Part shown: one piece after another, positions 21,058-31,522 of the stretch
Layout of the letters: each line of letters opens with the position of its first letter
Position numbering within the stretch: position 1 is the stretch's first letter
Assembly (NCBI GenBank): GCA_037127255.1
Contig: JBANSL010000018.1
Coordinates: 11,257,175 to 11,321,174, forward strand
From: Persicaria tinctoria
Taxonomy: Eukaryota; Streptophyta; Magnoliopsida; Caryophyllales; Polygonaceae
Direction: 5' to 3'
DNA length: 64,000 bases
Program-made: the position numbers and the translations under genes
The notes under the pieces: model-generated
The model's input: the letters and a program-made list of their open reading frames with translations, nothing else
Databases searched by the model: none
What the model was told of the DNA's origin: nothing

Positions 21058-23915
21058 TAGGAAAATAGTAAAGGGCGACCGGACTCGACACGTAAGCCTC
21101 GAAATCTCTGAAACTGAGCTTGAAACGGAGCATCCCATCCTTCGACGCTCGGTTGATGATGTGCGACCCATTCCGGCAGAGGCGGCGGAAGAGGAGCGTT
21201 AGGACGCAACCAGATCTATGAGAACGGAAAATTAGAGTTAGAGTATTGACATCTATATGAAAAGCAAGAATAGGTAATAAAAAAGACGTTTGAAGTCGTA
21301 CCGCGGCAAAATGGTCTTGGTTTCCGATGCAGGCTACACCAAGGGTTGCTGATTGAGGGTTGTTAGCAGGTGTCGACGAGGTCATGGGGAGACATGTGAA
21401 CGGATCATGCCAAGCTAGGACGACGAGAGGAATCTGATATACCGTTGCAAATACTAAACCCATAATGGGTAGCTCTATCCACCGTCTCCTATCACCATGC
21501 ACAGCTCCCGCCCATCTTTGGTAGTCGACGAACTCCTGGAATGGGTACTCTCCCGTATAACAATCGACGTAGAGATCGGTGTGATCCTCCAAGTGATTGC
21601 ATAATAACGTTTTGAGTTCCGGGAAAGCAGACTCGCCGATCGGAGATGTCAATGACGCCAAAGCACGGTAGCCACAATGACCATCTCCAACAGTGTCCCT
21701 CACACCCTCAATATGACCGAGCATGAAGGGATCAACGTTGTTTCGACCCCAGTTGAACCCTCCGAATACATCATCACGTCCACGTCGAGCTGAGGTCGCT
21801 TGTGGACGATGTCGAGCAGCATTTCGAGCAGCACATGCTTTTTCTCTCTCAAATCTTTCCCTTACCTCCTCGTATGGCAACGGGTTGGTTCTGCAGGCAT
21901 TCCTCGACCCCCGAGGCCTCCCCTTCCTTCGGACGCTTGCTGATGAGGGTGGGTGCAGCTCATCGTCGCATACATCGTTGGAAGCCGTGTGTGAAGATGC
22001 AGCTCATACGGCAGTGGGGTGTCGTCGATGTCAGTCCATGACAAATCCATCCAGAACGGGTGGATGTCCTCTGCGCGTATCAGAGTACCGGAGTTGACGT
22101 ATGCCTGAATCTCATGGACACAAGGGATCCCGTAACAAACCCTCCAATGTCAGTCCGTGCATACCGGAGGAACCTTTTGGTTCACGACATCCTACCACAT
22201 CTTGTACAGATAATCGAAGCACTTTTTGGAGATTAAAGTCTTTACCTCATCGAAAAGGTTGACTTTATACGCCGTTGTTGGCCATTTGAAGCGGTCGATC
22301 TCCAAAGCAGTTTGCAGCTCATGCAGTTGACAATCGTTGACTCTATGGATTGCATCGATCACGATGTGAAAGTCACCAGTCGATGAGTGCAGTGCCTCCT
22401 TTAGAACCTTGTGTTCACTCTCAACTCTGTACACATTGAAGTGCATACCACTAAATATTCGATGTTATATCATATTGGAATGAGAGATATGAAGTAAGGT
22501 TGTACCTGTTTGTCGTACGGGTGCCGGGATGGAAGACATTATCTACGTAGCATCGTACGATGCTCCTGCTGTATGGAAGCCACACCGCCTCTAAATACGC
22601 CACCACACCTGGGAATGGGTGTCATGCAGCATGTAGCGTCCGACGACATCGGTTGAATGATTCCTCCGACCTCGATTCGAACAACCCCCAACAGTTGCCC
22701 TTAACGATGCCAACGTGGTTTAAATTCTTTGTGGTGTTCAGAGTAGCTTCCTTGCATCTTCTCGTCACGTGTAACCAGCAAAGGAGATGCTGGACGTCGG
22801 GGAAGACAACATTCAGCGCCGCCAAGAGACCTAGCTCCCGATCAGTCATTATAGCTTGAGGCTGAACCGTCCCAAGCAAGATCTGAACCTGACGCAACAC
22901 CCAGGCGTATGTGTCTTCGTTCTCTTTCGACATGAAGGCATAGGCGATGCAGTAAGTATTGCCTGAGGGTGTGAACCCGACCACCTCGCACAATGGAATC
23001 CCATATCTGCAAGTGTAAATGTGTTACATGTAAAATACTTTATAATTGACTATATGCGTAATTAAGTAACTTACGCCTGGGTAATAATGTAATCGTAATT
23101 AAGTAACTTACGCATTTGTTTTGTACGTGTTGTCCCATACGATGATGTAATGGAACCTTCGGAGAAGCCGTATCCCATCAGGATGCGCCAGGAAGAGGTC
23201 GCTCAAGGCGTTGTCGTTATCCGGATGTCGTCTGAAGTCGTAGTAGTACCCTCTTTCCCGCAGATGGTGCAAGGTATCTTGGGTCATCGTCCGACTACCT
23301 CTTTCTTCGGTGACCATCATGTTGAGTGTGTTGGTAAGGGTCTTCCTTACCCTCTTACCCTCTTTTATTGTAATGTCTTTTGATGTATTGTAATATATTT
23401 TAATGTTTTTTATTGTCTTGCAATTGTAATTTTTTTCTATGTATTTTAATATATACTATTTATTTTTATCTATTATATTCTATCAAATTAAAACTATATT
23501 CTTTTCTATCAAACTATATACTATAAACATAACAAATCATAAATACTATATACTATCAATTATATTCTATCAACTTATATTATTATCTATCAAATTATAT
23601 TTTAAAACTATAAAAATAAATCAAACAAAATAAGTAATTCAAATAACATACCGGTGGGGTCGAGACCGGAGACACCTCAATCGTCCGCCGCTTCCGCGAC
23701 GGTAATATGGGGCCCTCCACCTCCGCCACTGCTCCACCACCACCACCACCACCACCCTCCTCGGCCACCGCCTCCACCGGCACCGCCGCACCACCTCCCT
23801 CCTCAGCCACAGCCTCCACCGCCACCGCCTCCCCCGATGCTGCACCCCCACCACCACCACCCTCCGCCTCCATCGGCGTCGCACCACCATCGGCCGCCAG
23901 CAGCTCCGCCTCCAT
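21058..23915 (-). pseudogene. MULE transposase with C-terminal OTU domain, broken
   Basis: Reconstructed minus-strand exons are about 23915-23652, about 23360-23112, 23006-22506, 22450-21302 and 21215-21058. Introns follow GT-AG, for example GTAAGT...TTGCAG at 23111-23007, which restores the continuous YKTNAYGIPLCEVVG block. The transposase core shows both aspartates (IIVWDNTYKTN and IMTDRELGL) and the FPDVQHLLCWLHV block. A SWIM-like zinc-binding motif follows (CTD stop HWRVCYGIPCVHE). The last third carries an OTU cysteine-protease signature, VGDGHCGYRAL with the nucleophile cysteine and NQDHFAAV with the histidine. Decay: in-frame stops at 22622-22624 (TGA), 22192-22194 (TAG) and 22150-22152 (TGA), and a frameshift between about 21960 and 22000. 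The N-terminal region between exon 1 and the core is short, so a DNA-binding part may be missing. Exon 1 is alanine and glycine-rich and the least certain. Confidence 0.8.
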
Positions 23916-24002
23916 CGACGCCACCGCCGCCTCGGTCTCTCTCTCTATCTTTCCGTCTCCATCTCTCTCACTGCGTTTCTCTCTCTCTCTCTCTCTCTCC
24001 GG

Positions 24003-24049
<47 letters not shown>

Positions 24050-24150
24050 ACGATCTCTCTCTCGATTTCTCTCTCTGGCTCTGGCGAAGACGAAGACGAA
24101 GAGGAATGACGATGAAGAGGCACGTCCGCTTCGGATTTAGGAGACGGGCT

Positions 24151-24361
24151 TGCACGTCCTTAAGGACGTGCAGCACATGCTTAATCACGTGCACTTTTGC
24201 ACGTCCTTAAGTACGTGCAGCACATCCCTGAGGACGTGCAAGCACGTTTTTTTATAAAAATAAAAACGTGCTTGCACGTCCGGCCACGGGTGGCCCTAAA
24301 CCAACTTGCACGTCCTTAAGGACGTTCAAGGACGTGATTGCACGTCTTTAAGGACGTGTAG
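24151..24361. repeat. subterminal palindrome array of the MULE
   Basis: GCACGTCCTTAAGGACGTGC is a perfect 20-bp palindrome at 24152-24171. Variants recur near 24199, 24307 and 24339, with further half-sites between them, and related motifs occur at the left end (20370-20830). A separate hairpin with 20-bp perfect arms and a 10-nt loop lies at 24232-24281. Arrays of this kind are likely transposase or host-factor binding sites. Confidence 0.75.
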
Positions 24362-24915
24362 ATTTGCGGTGTATATAGCCGAAACGTTAAAAAAAAGTAG
24401 TTAATCAATCAAAAATCCTCCTATATGTTAAAGTTGAGTCCTTTAGAGTATAGATAGGCTATCACGTAGAGCTCTATTTTTTTTTTTTTTTGGCCCCTTC
24501 TCTTTCCCTTTGGCTGTCTCTATCTCCCACGATCTCTCTCTTTCCCTTTGCAACGCAATCAGGGACGGGATTGAGCATATCCGAAAATGGAAGAAGTTGC
24601 TGGAGATTGTGTTTGACGCCATTGATAACGGAAGCAGCAGGAGAAAGAGTAATCTGAAGGGAAAAATTGGTCCCAAACTCCCATTAGAAAGAAGGAAGGC
24701 GGATGCCGAGTTTGAAGTCTGACCGATCAGAAGACGCAAGGGAGGAGCGGCCTTGTCGGCGGCTTCACGAACGAAATCTGTTGTGAGTGGTGGCGGTGGG
24801 CGGAGAGGAGGCGATGGCGCGGCGGCAACGGCAAACACCACATCTGCTGGTGTCGAAAGTTCAGATACTAGGAGGTTTAGAGGTTATGCTAATCAAGTAT
24901 TCTAAGCGGGAAGGT

Positions 24916-25072
24916 ATGGATCGAAAACCTAATTCCGGCCAGCCTGTCTCGATCGACGAACACCACATCTACGTCGGCTTCCATGAGGAGACGGGATCAG
25001 ATAACCGCATTTTGGAGTGGTATGGTCACATCATATATGCTGTTCTGATGAGGACGATGGGTTCACTCCTGC
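24916..25072 (+). pseudogene. fragment of a conserved plant protein gene
   Basis: The frame reads MDRKPNSGQPVSIDEHHIYV then GFHEETGSDNRILEWYGHI, a compact, clearly protein-like block that I associate with an uncharacterised conserved plant family but cannot name securely. After this the reading shifts by one base and continues as CSDEDDGFTPAQ, then stops abruptly at a GC-rich sequence (CAGGGGCGGGCGCGGGGGGC) that looks like the end of an hAT-type element. GC-rich sequence upstream (24510-24910) may be the 5' part of the same gene. Confidence 0.45.
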
Positions 25073-25780
25073 GCAGGGGCGGGCGCGGGGGGCGGCCGCC
25101 CCACCCTCCGGCGACGAAATTTCGTAGGTATATATTTTTTTTTAAAAAAAAGTAAGGTAAAAAAATAAATAAATGTGAAAGATGATACTAAAATTGTCTA
25201 GCTTAGTTGGTGATAATAAGGGAAAGAAGGGAAAGGGATGTAAGAGGTCATGGTTCAAATCTCATTCTTTACCTTTTTCCACTATTTTTTTATGGGGTCT
25301 ACTTTTAGAACATGGTGAACTTTTTTTAGAGCATGACAAAAATACCCCTAAACATTAATTAAATTACACATCTACCCTACTCAATCTCACCCCATCCCAG
25401 AGCCCTCCTTGAACCGCCGAAGCAGCCCCTAAATCCCATGGAGAGCAGGCTCGAGAGGATTAAGCGCCGATTAATATCTGCATCCGGTCGGAATTTGTTG
25501 CAGGGGCCTCTTTTGAAGCAAACCGAAATAGTAATTTCATTAGGCAATGCACTACTGCAATTGAAAAGAGGGGAAATGTAATGTCTCTCTGATGTGTCAT
25601 GCGTGGATCGGTTTTAAGATAGAAATTGGAAAATGAATCTAGCTTAATTAAGCAATGCACTACTGCAATTGAAAAGGGGAAGCCACTACTGCAATTGAAA
25701 AGGAGAAGAGAGGATGCACAGCGAAAGCTATCAAAGACAGCCTTTTAGCCCGGTTTCATGGAGAACCGAGTTAAAAACAT
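25073..25780. other. probable hAT-like insertion and repeats
   Basis: It begins CAGGGGCGGGCG, and a TAGGGGCTGCTTCGG-like sequence occurs in reverse at about 25418-25432, which could be the opposite end. No matching 8-bp duplication was found. Further on, CACTACTGCAATTGAAAAG occurs three times (about 25547, 25659, 25684). Confidence 0.35.
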
Positions 25781-25782
25781 TA

Positions 25783-26004
25783 CTCCCTCCGTTTCCTTTT
25801 AATTGACTTTTTACTATTTATGTACGTTTTTAAGGTGTAAAAAACTATATGAAATAATAATATTTTAAAATATTTTTTTCAATAATCTCATACTTATTGG
25901 TGATAAGTATAATATTATTAAAATATTAATATTTAATATAGTTTTTATCGTTCTAAAACTACGTGCATAACTTAAAAAAGTCACTTAAAAGGAAACGAAG
26001 GGAG
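25783..26004. mobile_element. Stowaway-like MITE with TA duplication
   Basis: Starts CTCCCTCCGTTTCCTTTTAA and ends with its complement (CTTAAAAGGAAACGAAGGGAG), flanked by TA at 25781-25782 and 26005-26006. It is 222 bp with mirrored AT-rich arms. It is inserted between two copies of an AACCGGG/CCCGGTT dyad (25748-25771 and 26015-26037). Confidence 0.85.
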
Positions 26005-26063
26005 TACTTTTTATCCCGGTTATTATTAGAACCGGGCTAAAAGCCATTTTTTTTTAAAAAAAA

Positions 26064-26190
26064 GGTCGCAGCGACCAACATGGTTAATGGTCATTGCGAC
26101 CACTATAGGGAATGGTCACTGCGACCAGGTTGTGATTTTTTTAAAAAATATGTGGTCGCAACGACCATATGTCAATTGGTCGTTGCGACC
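26064..26190. repeat. five GGTC-N5-GACC dyads at ~25-bp spacing
   Basis: Copies at 26064-26076, 26089-26101, 26114-26126, 26154-26166 and 26178-26190 all have GGTC, five bases, GACC, and mostly read GGTCGCNNCGACC. The starts are 25, 25, 40 and 24 bp apart. Together with the adjacent CCCGGTT/AACCGGG dyads this resembles the subterminal repeats of CACTA-type elements. No matching CACTA terminus pair was found. Confidence 0.7.
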
Positions 26191-26522
26191 ACGCGACTAT
26201 GCGCTAAACGGAAAATTAACCCTGCTCTAAACAGAAATCGTGTTTTTTATTCCAACCAAAATTTTCTTATTATAAATTTCATATTTAAAACAAATTTTAT
26301 ATTTTTCTTTTAATATTTTCATAAGATTATTCATTATGCTACACATATATTTTGAAAAATTCTTCTAATTTTTATTCCTATGAATTTTTTTTACTAACAA
26401 TGTCTAATTAAACATAATTTATGAGTTTTTTTTTGTCATAGTTTTCAATCTTATCAATTTTTTTTTCATTTACCAATGACAATTTCTTTAAAAAATTTAT
26501 AATTTTCTTTCAAGCAACCTAT

Positions 26523-28610
26523 TTGATTAATAAAATGCCTCTCTCTAGCATAGACTGGAAGACACCCTTTGAGAAACTATTTGGCAAGACACCTAGCTAT
26601 GATAATCTGAGGGTGATTGGTTGCTTGGGTTATGCATATGTCAATCAGAGAGCTCTAGACAAATTTGATGCTCGAGGTAGAAAGTGTGTACTCATTGGAT
26701 ATCCTTCAGGTCAAAAAGGATATAAGTTGGTGGATTGGCAGACAAGAAATCTTTTTTAGCAGAGATGTAAAGTTTTATGAAAGTATATTTCCCTTCAAAG
26801 GATCTGAGGCACGGCTTGAGATTCCTCAGAGAATAGATGAGGATACATAAATTGAGTTTGCAGAAAACACTGACGATCACAGCAAATCAGATCCAATGGA
26901 TGCAGCTTCAGATGTTGATTTGGGTAATGGTCCAAAGAATACTGAGTTGAGAAGGTCTACAAGAGTTAGAACTGTGCCATCCTGGACAGCAGACTTTGCT
27001 ATGAATACAACTTCTGTTGGTGAATCTATGAGCTACACAACTTTCATGTCACAAGTCATGAAGATTCATGAGCCAATGTATTATTCCGAGGCTAAGGGAA
27101 ATACTTATTGGGAAGAAGCTATGAGCAAGGAGCTCAAGGCTTTAGAGGACAATGGCACTTGGGAGTTAACTGAGTTGCCAAGAGGGCATAAAGCTATAGG
27201 CTCCAAGTGGGTGTTTAAGGTGAAATATAAGTCTGATGGATTCATAGACATATATAAGGCCAGATTGGTGGTCAAGGGATTCAATCAAAAGCTTGGGAAG
27301 GATTACAAGCATACTTTCAGTCCTATTGCAAAGTTGCCCACAGTGAGAGTGGTCATTGCCTTAGCTACTGCAAAACAGTGGCCTCTGTTCCAATTGGATG
27401 TAAATAATGCATTTTTGCATGGTTTTCTAAAAGAAGAAATATACATGAAGCCTCTGGAAGGTTATGAACTAGCTGCAAGAGATCAAGTATGTTGTCTAAA
27501 GCGTTCATTGTATGGTTTAAAGCAAGCATCTCGGCAATGGAATCATGAATTGACTGGTTTCTTGGTGAGCTTGGGATACAATCGGTCCACAAATGATTAT
27601 TCACTGTTTGTGAGATCAGTGAGTGATTCATTTACTGCCATCCTTGTTTATGTCGAAGACATGTTGCTTACAGGGAACAATGTCAGTGAATTGGACAAAG
27701 TAAAGCAAGCTTTGCATAAGCAATTCACTATTAAGGATCTTGGATTAACCAAATATTTCCTTGGTAATGAAATTCAAAGATCTGAAAATGGGACTTATTT
27801 GAGTCAAAAGAAGTATATGTCTGATCTCTTGAAGAGCACAGAAATGACTGAGTGTAAAGTGGCCGAGGCACCTCTTTCTACAGGGTTGAAGTTGAGTAAT
27901 GACAGTGGTGAAGTTTTAGGAGATGCAGAGAAATACAGGTGTGAGGTGGGAAAGCTGTTGTACTTAGCACTCACTAGGCCTGACCTTTGTTATGCAGTTC
28001 AGCACTTATCTCAATTTGTTTCCTGTCCAAGGTTACCTCACCAGCAAGTTGTGACTCATGTGTTGAGATATTTGAAGGGCACCATGTCAAAGGGGATTTT
28101 CTTCCCTGTGCAGTCAGATTTGAAGATCACTGGATTCTCAGATGCAGATTGGGGCTCGTGTATTAGCACCAGAAGATCATTATCCGGGTATTGTGTGTTC
28201 TTAGGACATGCTCTTGTGTCTTGGAAGACAAAGAAGCAAGCCACGGTATCCAGGTCTTCAACTGAAGCAGAATATAGGAGTATGACATACACCATGGCTG
28301 AGTTAATGTGGTTAAGCTACCTATGCAAGGATTTGGAGATACCTGTGCAGACCCCTATCACTTTGTTCTGTGATAACAAAGCTGCACAGCGGATTGCAGC
28401 TAACCCATGTTTTCATGAGAGGACTAAGCATCTTGACATTGATTGTCATTTTGCAAGGTGCAGTGTGGGTTCTTACAAACTGCATACATAAATACAAAGC
28501 TACAGCTTGCTGATATCATGACCAAAGCGTTACACAGTGCACAACATGGCAATCTGAGTGCCAAGTTGGGTCTCACAGACATTCCAACTTGAGGGGAGGC
28601 TATAGAGTCA
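26523..28610 (+). mobile_element. 5'-truncated Ty1-copia (integrase end, RT, RNase H)
   Basis: It begins inside the integrase C-terminal region (TPFEKLFGKTPSYDNLRVIG). A one-base frame break occurs near 26745, a TAA at 26848-26850, then a long open frame (26851-28491) covers reverse transcriptase and RNase H. RT blocks include GYKHTFSPIAKLPTVR-like and QLDVNNAFLHG motifs, but the catalytic box reads YVEDM (codon 27655-27657 GAA) where copia elements have YVDD. RNase H has DADWGSC and SRSSTEAEYRSM. A second frame break near 28466 precedes the normal C-terminus (LADIMTKAL) ending at 28592. A purine-rich GAGGGGAGGC tract and a TGTGTAGTAT LTR-like start (28611) follow. GAG, protease and the 5' LTR are absent. 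Confidence 0.85.
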
Positions 28611-31520
28611 TGTGTAGTATTTGTCTAAGGTTTTGTATTAGTTTTGGTCCGAGTTTATTGGGTTGATTACTGGGCTTAAGCCTTATATGTTGGTTAGTCA
28701 TTTTAGGCCCATGTTTCATACTATATTAGGAGATGTCAGTTTTGTTTCTTGTAAGACAATTTCATTCCGTTTTTATATCATTTACAATTCATAACGAAAT
28801 CAAGAAACCATTTTTTCTTCTTCTTGCTCTTCACATCACCATTGTCGTTGGATCCTTGGGATCTTTACAAAGCTTTCAATCTCTGAATCCGGACCTAGTT
28901 TATACTACAAATCGTATGTTGTCTACTTAATCCGCCCCCAATTTGTGTAAATTCAGGGAAATCTAGAACATGGGCAATCGTTGTCGGTGCTGGTGCTCAC
29001 AGAGCGTTCGATTCGGTTAGCGCGGTCAGTGTTCACAAGGCTTTCAACTAGTTATCCCGGTATGATGCTAAATTCTAGTTCTTTATGGTTCACAAAGCTT
29101 TCAATCTCTAAATCCTCTGCTGTCTTCTTATTCCGCCCCCAATTTGTCTAAATTTAAGGAAATCAGTTCAATTTCGCTCTAAATTGGGCAAGCAAGTGTC
29201 CTTGATTGAAATTGATAGAGGATGGGGAAGAATTAGGGAATGAGAAGGAGATTAGGGTAGGGAAGAGGAAGATATTGTATACCTAACCAATATTGCTTTG
29301 GTAGTCCCTTATAAGAAGATAGCTTAAGTTGTTCTTTCACCTAGACAGGTTTGTTGTCCTGGATTCAGTCTACAATAATGCATCTCTAATCTATCTAAAG
29401 AATATCTCTTCTTGGCTTACTAGGCCTGCTATAATGGAAGGAAACTTCACGTAGACAGGTTTGTTGTCTTGGATTAATACTTTCACTTTGCTAATTACCG
29501 ATTACCCTTAGTATTATATCAAGAAGTTACAAGTACCCACTACCCAAGCCCACAATACTCACCTATGGAAGGGAATAAACTGAGATCTTACTCTCTTGTG
29601 CATGGAGAAACAGACCCGAAAACTTGATTCTTGTCCAAACAAAGATCTCAACTCCTTTTTGCAAAACTTACTTGACTGCTCCATCTTTAAGCTGCCCAAG
29701 AAAGGCAGCCAAATTCTTTCTAATTTATTTAGACAACTAAGGAATTCCTTTTCTCTAAAGCATATCAAGCATGTGTGTGATAAGTAATCATAGGCGCCAC
29801 TTGACAGATACACAACTATTTATGGGCATAAAAAGTTTTGTAGGAAGGAATCATATATAAAATCTGCTAATCCTTTTCTCAATTCAATGTTCTGACTAGT
29901 AGTCACAAGAATCAATCAGCTGCGAAAAAAAGAGAATTTAAAGCAACATGACTTACTCCAGGGTTATGCTGCAAAATTGGTGCATAATGAACGCCTCATG
30001 TCAATAAATAATTGAAAATAGTTTATTATTACAGTAATAACAATAACTAGATCATCATTTGCCCAAAAGGTAGGGATTACTGGATTATAATGACAAGTTA
30101 GTTAAGACCTTGACATAGCGAAATGTTCTGTAAGAGGTAGAACCAATCTTTGCCTCTGTTTGAACATTAGGATAGGCCTGTATGTTGAAAGAAACTTGGC
30201 TAGCTAATTGCCCCATACTATACCCGTAAAGGTGATAGCTGATACGAACACTTAAACCAATGCTATAGGGACTGTTTTTTTTCCTTCCTGAAATTGCGTT
30301 TCCTTTGAAATATTGTATAGACCAAGTTGATAGCTAGATAAGGTGTAGACCATGGGTGTTTGATCGTTTGTTGTGTAGCTACATTTTTTTAATTTAGAGG
30401 TGGTTGGGGCGGCTCTGTAAACTTGATATATAGTATGATTTGACATATAGAAGACTCCATACACAAGGGTTGAAACCAAAGATAGTTTATATTACAATTA
30501 AGTAAGTTCAGGACTAGGTATGAGCCCATCCTAATCAACATCTGGGATTTATATTCTAGTTTATGCACGGGAGACAAACCACCATACATAGTGATATTAT
30601 TCATAGCACAAAGGGTTCTCCCTAGTTGAAACCTAGATAAAGGGGGTAGTGTGCACGAACCTAGTTGAAACCTAGATAAAGGGGGTAGTGTACACATAAC
30701 AATTGTCTTACAAAGGGATTTCAAACAAACCATTACCCAAAGACAATCCTTAATTAATAAATCACATTTCCACTTGTGCTCTTTACCAAAACCTAAAAAA
30801 ACACATTGAAGTTTGGTAATTTTCAAGTTATTCACTGTGAGAGGGTTCTTACTTCTTACCACTAAGCTAGTTATGGTAATTTTCTGTTAGATAGTTAGCC
30901 TTTATTTTTTTATTAATTATGAGGTGGGATTAATTTGACTCTTTTGCTACTGAATTTGATAAATTTAGGTGCTAACATTTGATTACACTGATCATTCATT
31001 GTAAGTATGGCTACTTTTTCTTGATTGAGGATTTTTGCTTGGCTTGGTTGGTAATGAGATGTGATTGAGCCCATGCTTGTTCTGGTTTTATTGCTCTCAT
31101 GCTCCATGTGCCCATCGCATTTTCATGATTGTACTTTGTAAAATATGGATGAGCATGAGCTACTATGTTTTTCTCAACTCCAAGGTCACGGCCTAAAAAA
31201 TTCATCCACAAAGTGTTACTGAAAATTTTCCATCACATTATATGACATCTCTTCATTTGTTTTTTAAACTAATGAACAAATTCTTTGAAGAATGTCCCTT
31301 TTTGTGCATTGCATTGTTGCTTTAGTTTTTTCACAACAATATAATGTATTGTTGCAACTCCAGCTTAGACGAGCAAGATATTTCCATTGTCAAATTTGTT
31401 TTCGCCATTTGTAAATTTCATTATTGTACCTATTTGATTTCTGCTCCTTTTTTTAGTTTAGAGAAATCTCAAAGTATTTGGTATAATCTTTATCAATGTT
31501 CCTGATTGAGCAGCTAACTA
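28611..31520. other. 3' LTR remnant and diffuse non-coding region
   Basis: The first part is probably the 3' LTR of the copia element, with an unclear end. A diverged direct repeat follows: CACAAAGCTTTCAATCTCT and CCGCCCCCAATTTGT each occur twice (28866-28945 and 29092-29150). TAGACAGGTTTGTTGT is repeated at about 29343 and 29452. No domain was recognised in the short open frames. Confidence 0.4.
30621..30698. repeat. 39-bp tandem duplication
   Basis: The unit begins CCTAGTTGAAACCTAGATAA and contains AGGGGGTAGTGT. Copies at 30621-30659 and 30660-30698 differ at only a few positions. It is not in a recognised gene. Confidence 0.85.
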
Positions 31521-31522
31521 TA

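Larger units (their letters stand above)
20332..24386 (-). mobile_element. 4-kb MULE encoding a transposase-OTU gene (decayed)
   Basis: Terminal sequences share TATATACACCGCAAATC in inverted orientation (20340-20356 and 24362-24378). A 9-bp direct repeat TTAAAAAAA flanks the element (20323-20331 and 24387-24395), consistent with a Mutator-like insertion, although such an A-rich match could be chance. Both subterminal zones carry many ACGTCC/GGACGT motifs, often as a perfect 20-bp palindrome. The single gene inside is on the minus strand and is broken. A Tourist MITE is nested in the left end. Confidence 0.75.

Noticed and set aside
21723..22097. 124-codon frame on the plus strand
   Set aside because: It runs antisense to the better-supported MULE-OTU gene and has no domain.
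23654..24210. Pro/His and Ser-rich frames up to 167 codons
   Set aside because: Low-complexity translations of trinucleotide and CT repeats. Only the minus-strand exon 1 (23652-23915) has a usable donor site.
26064..26190. CRISPR-like array
   Set aside because: Short dyads with variable spacing in a plant genome; they resemble transposon subterminal repeats, not repeat-spacer units.
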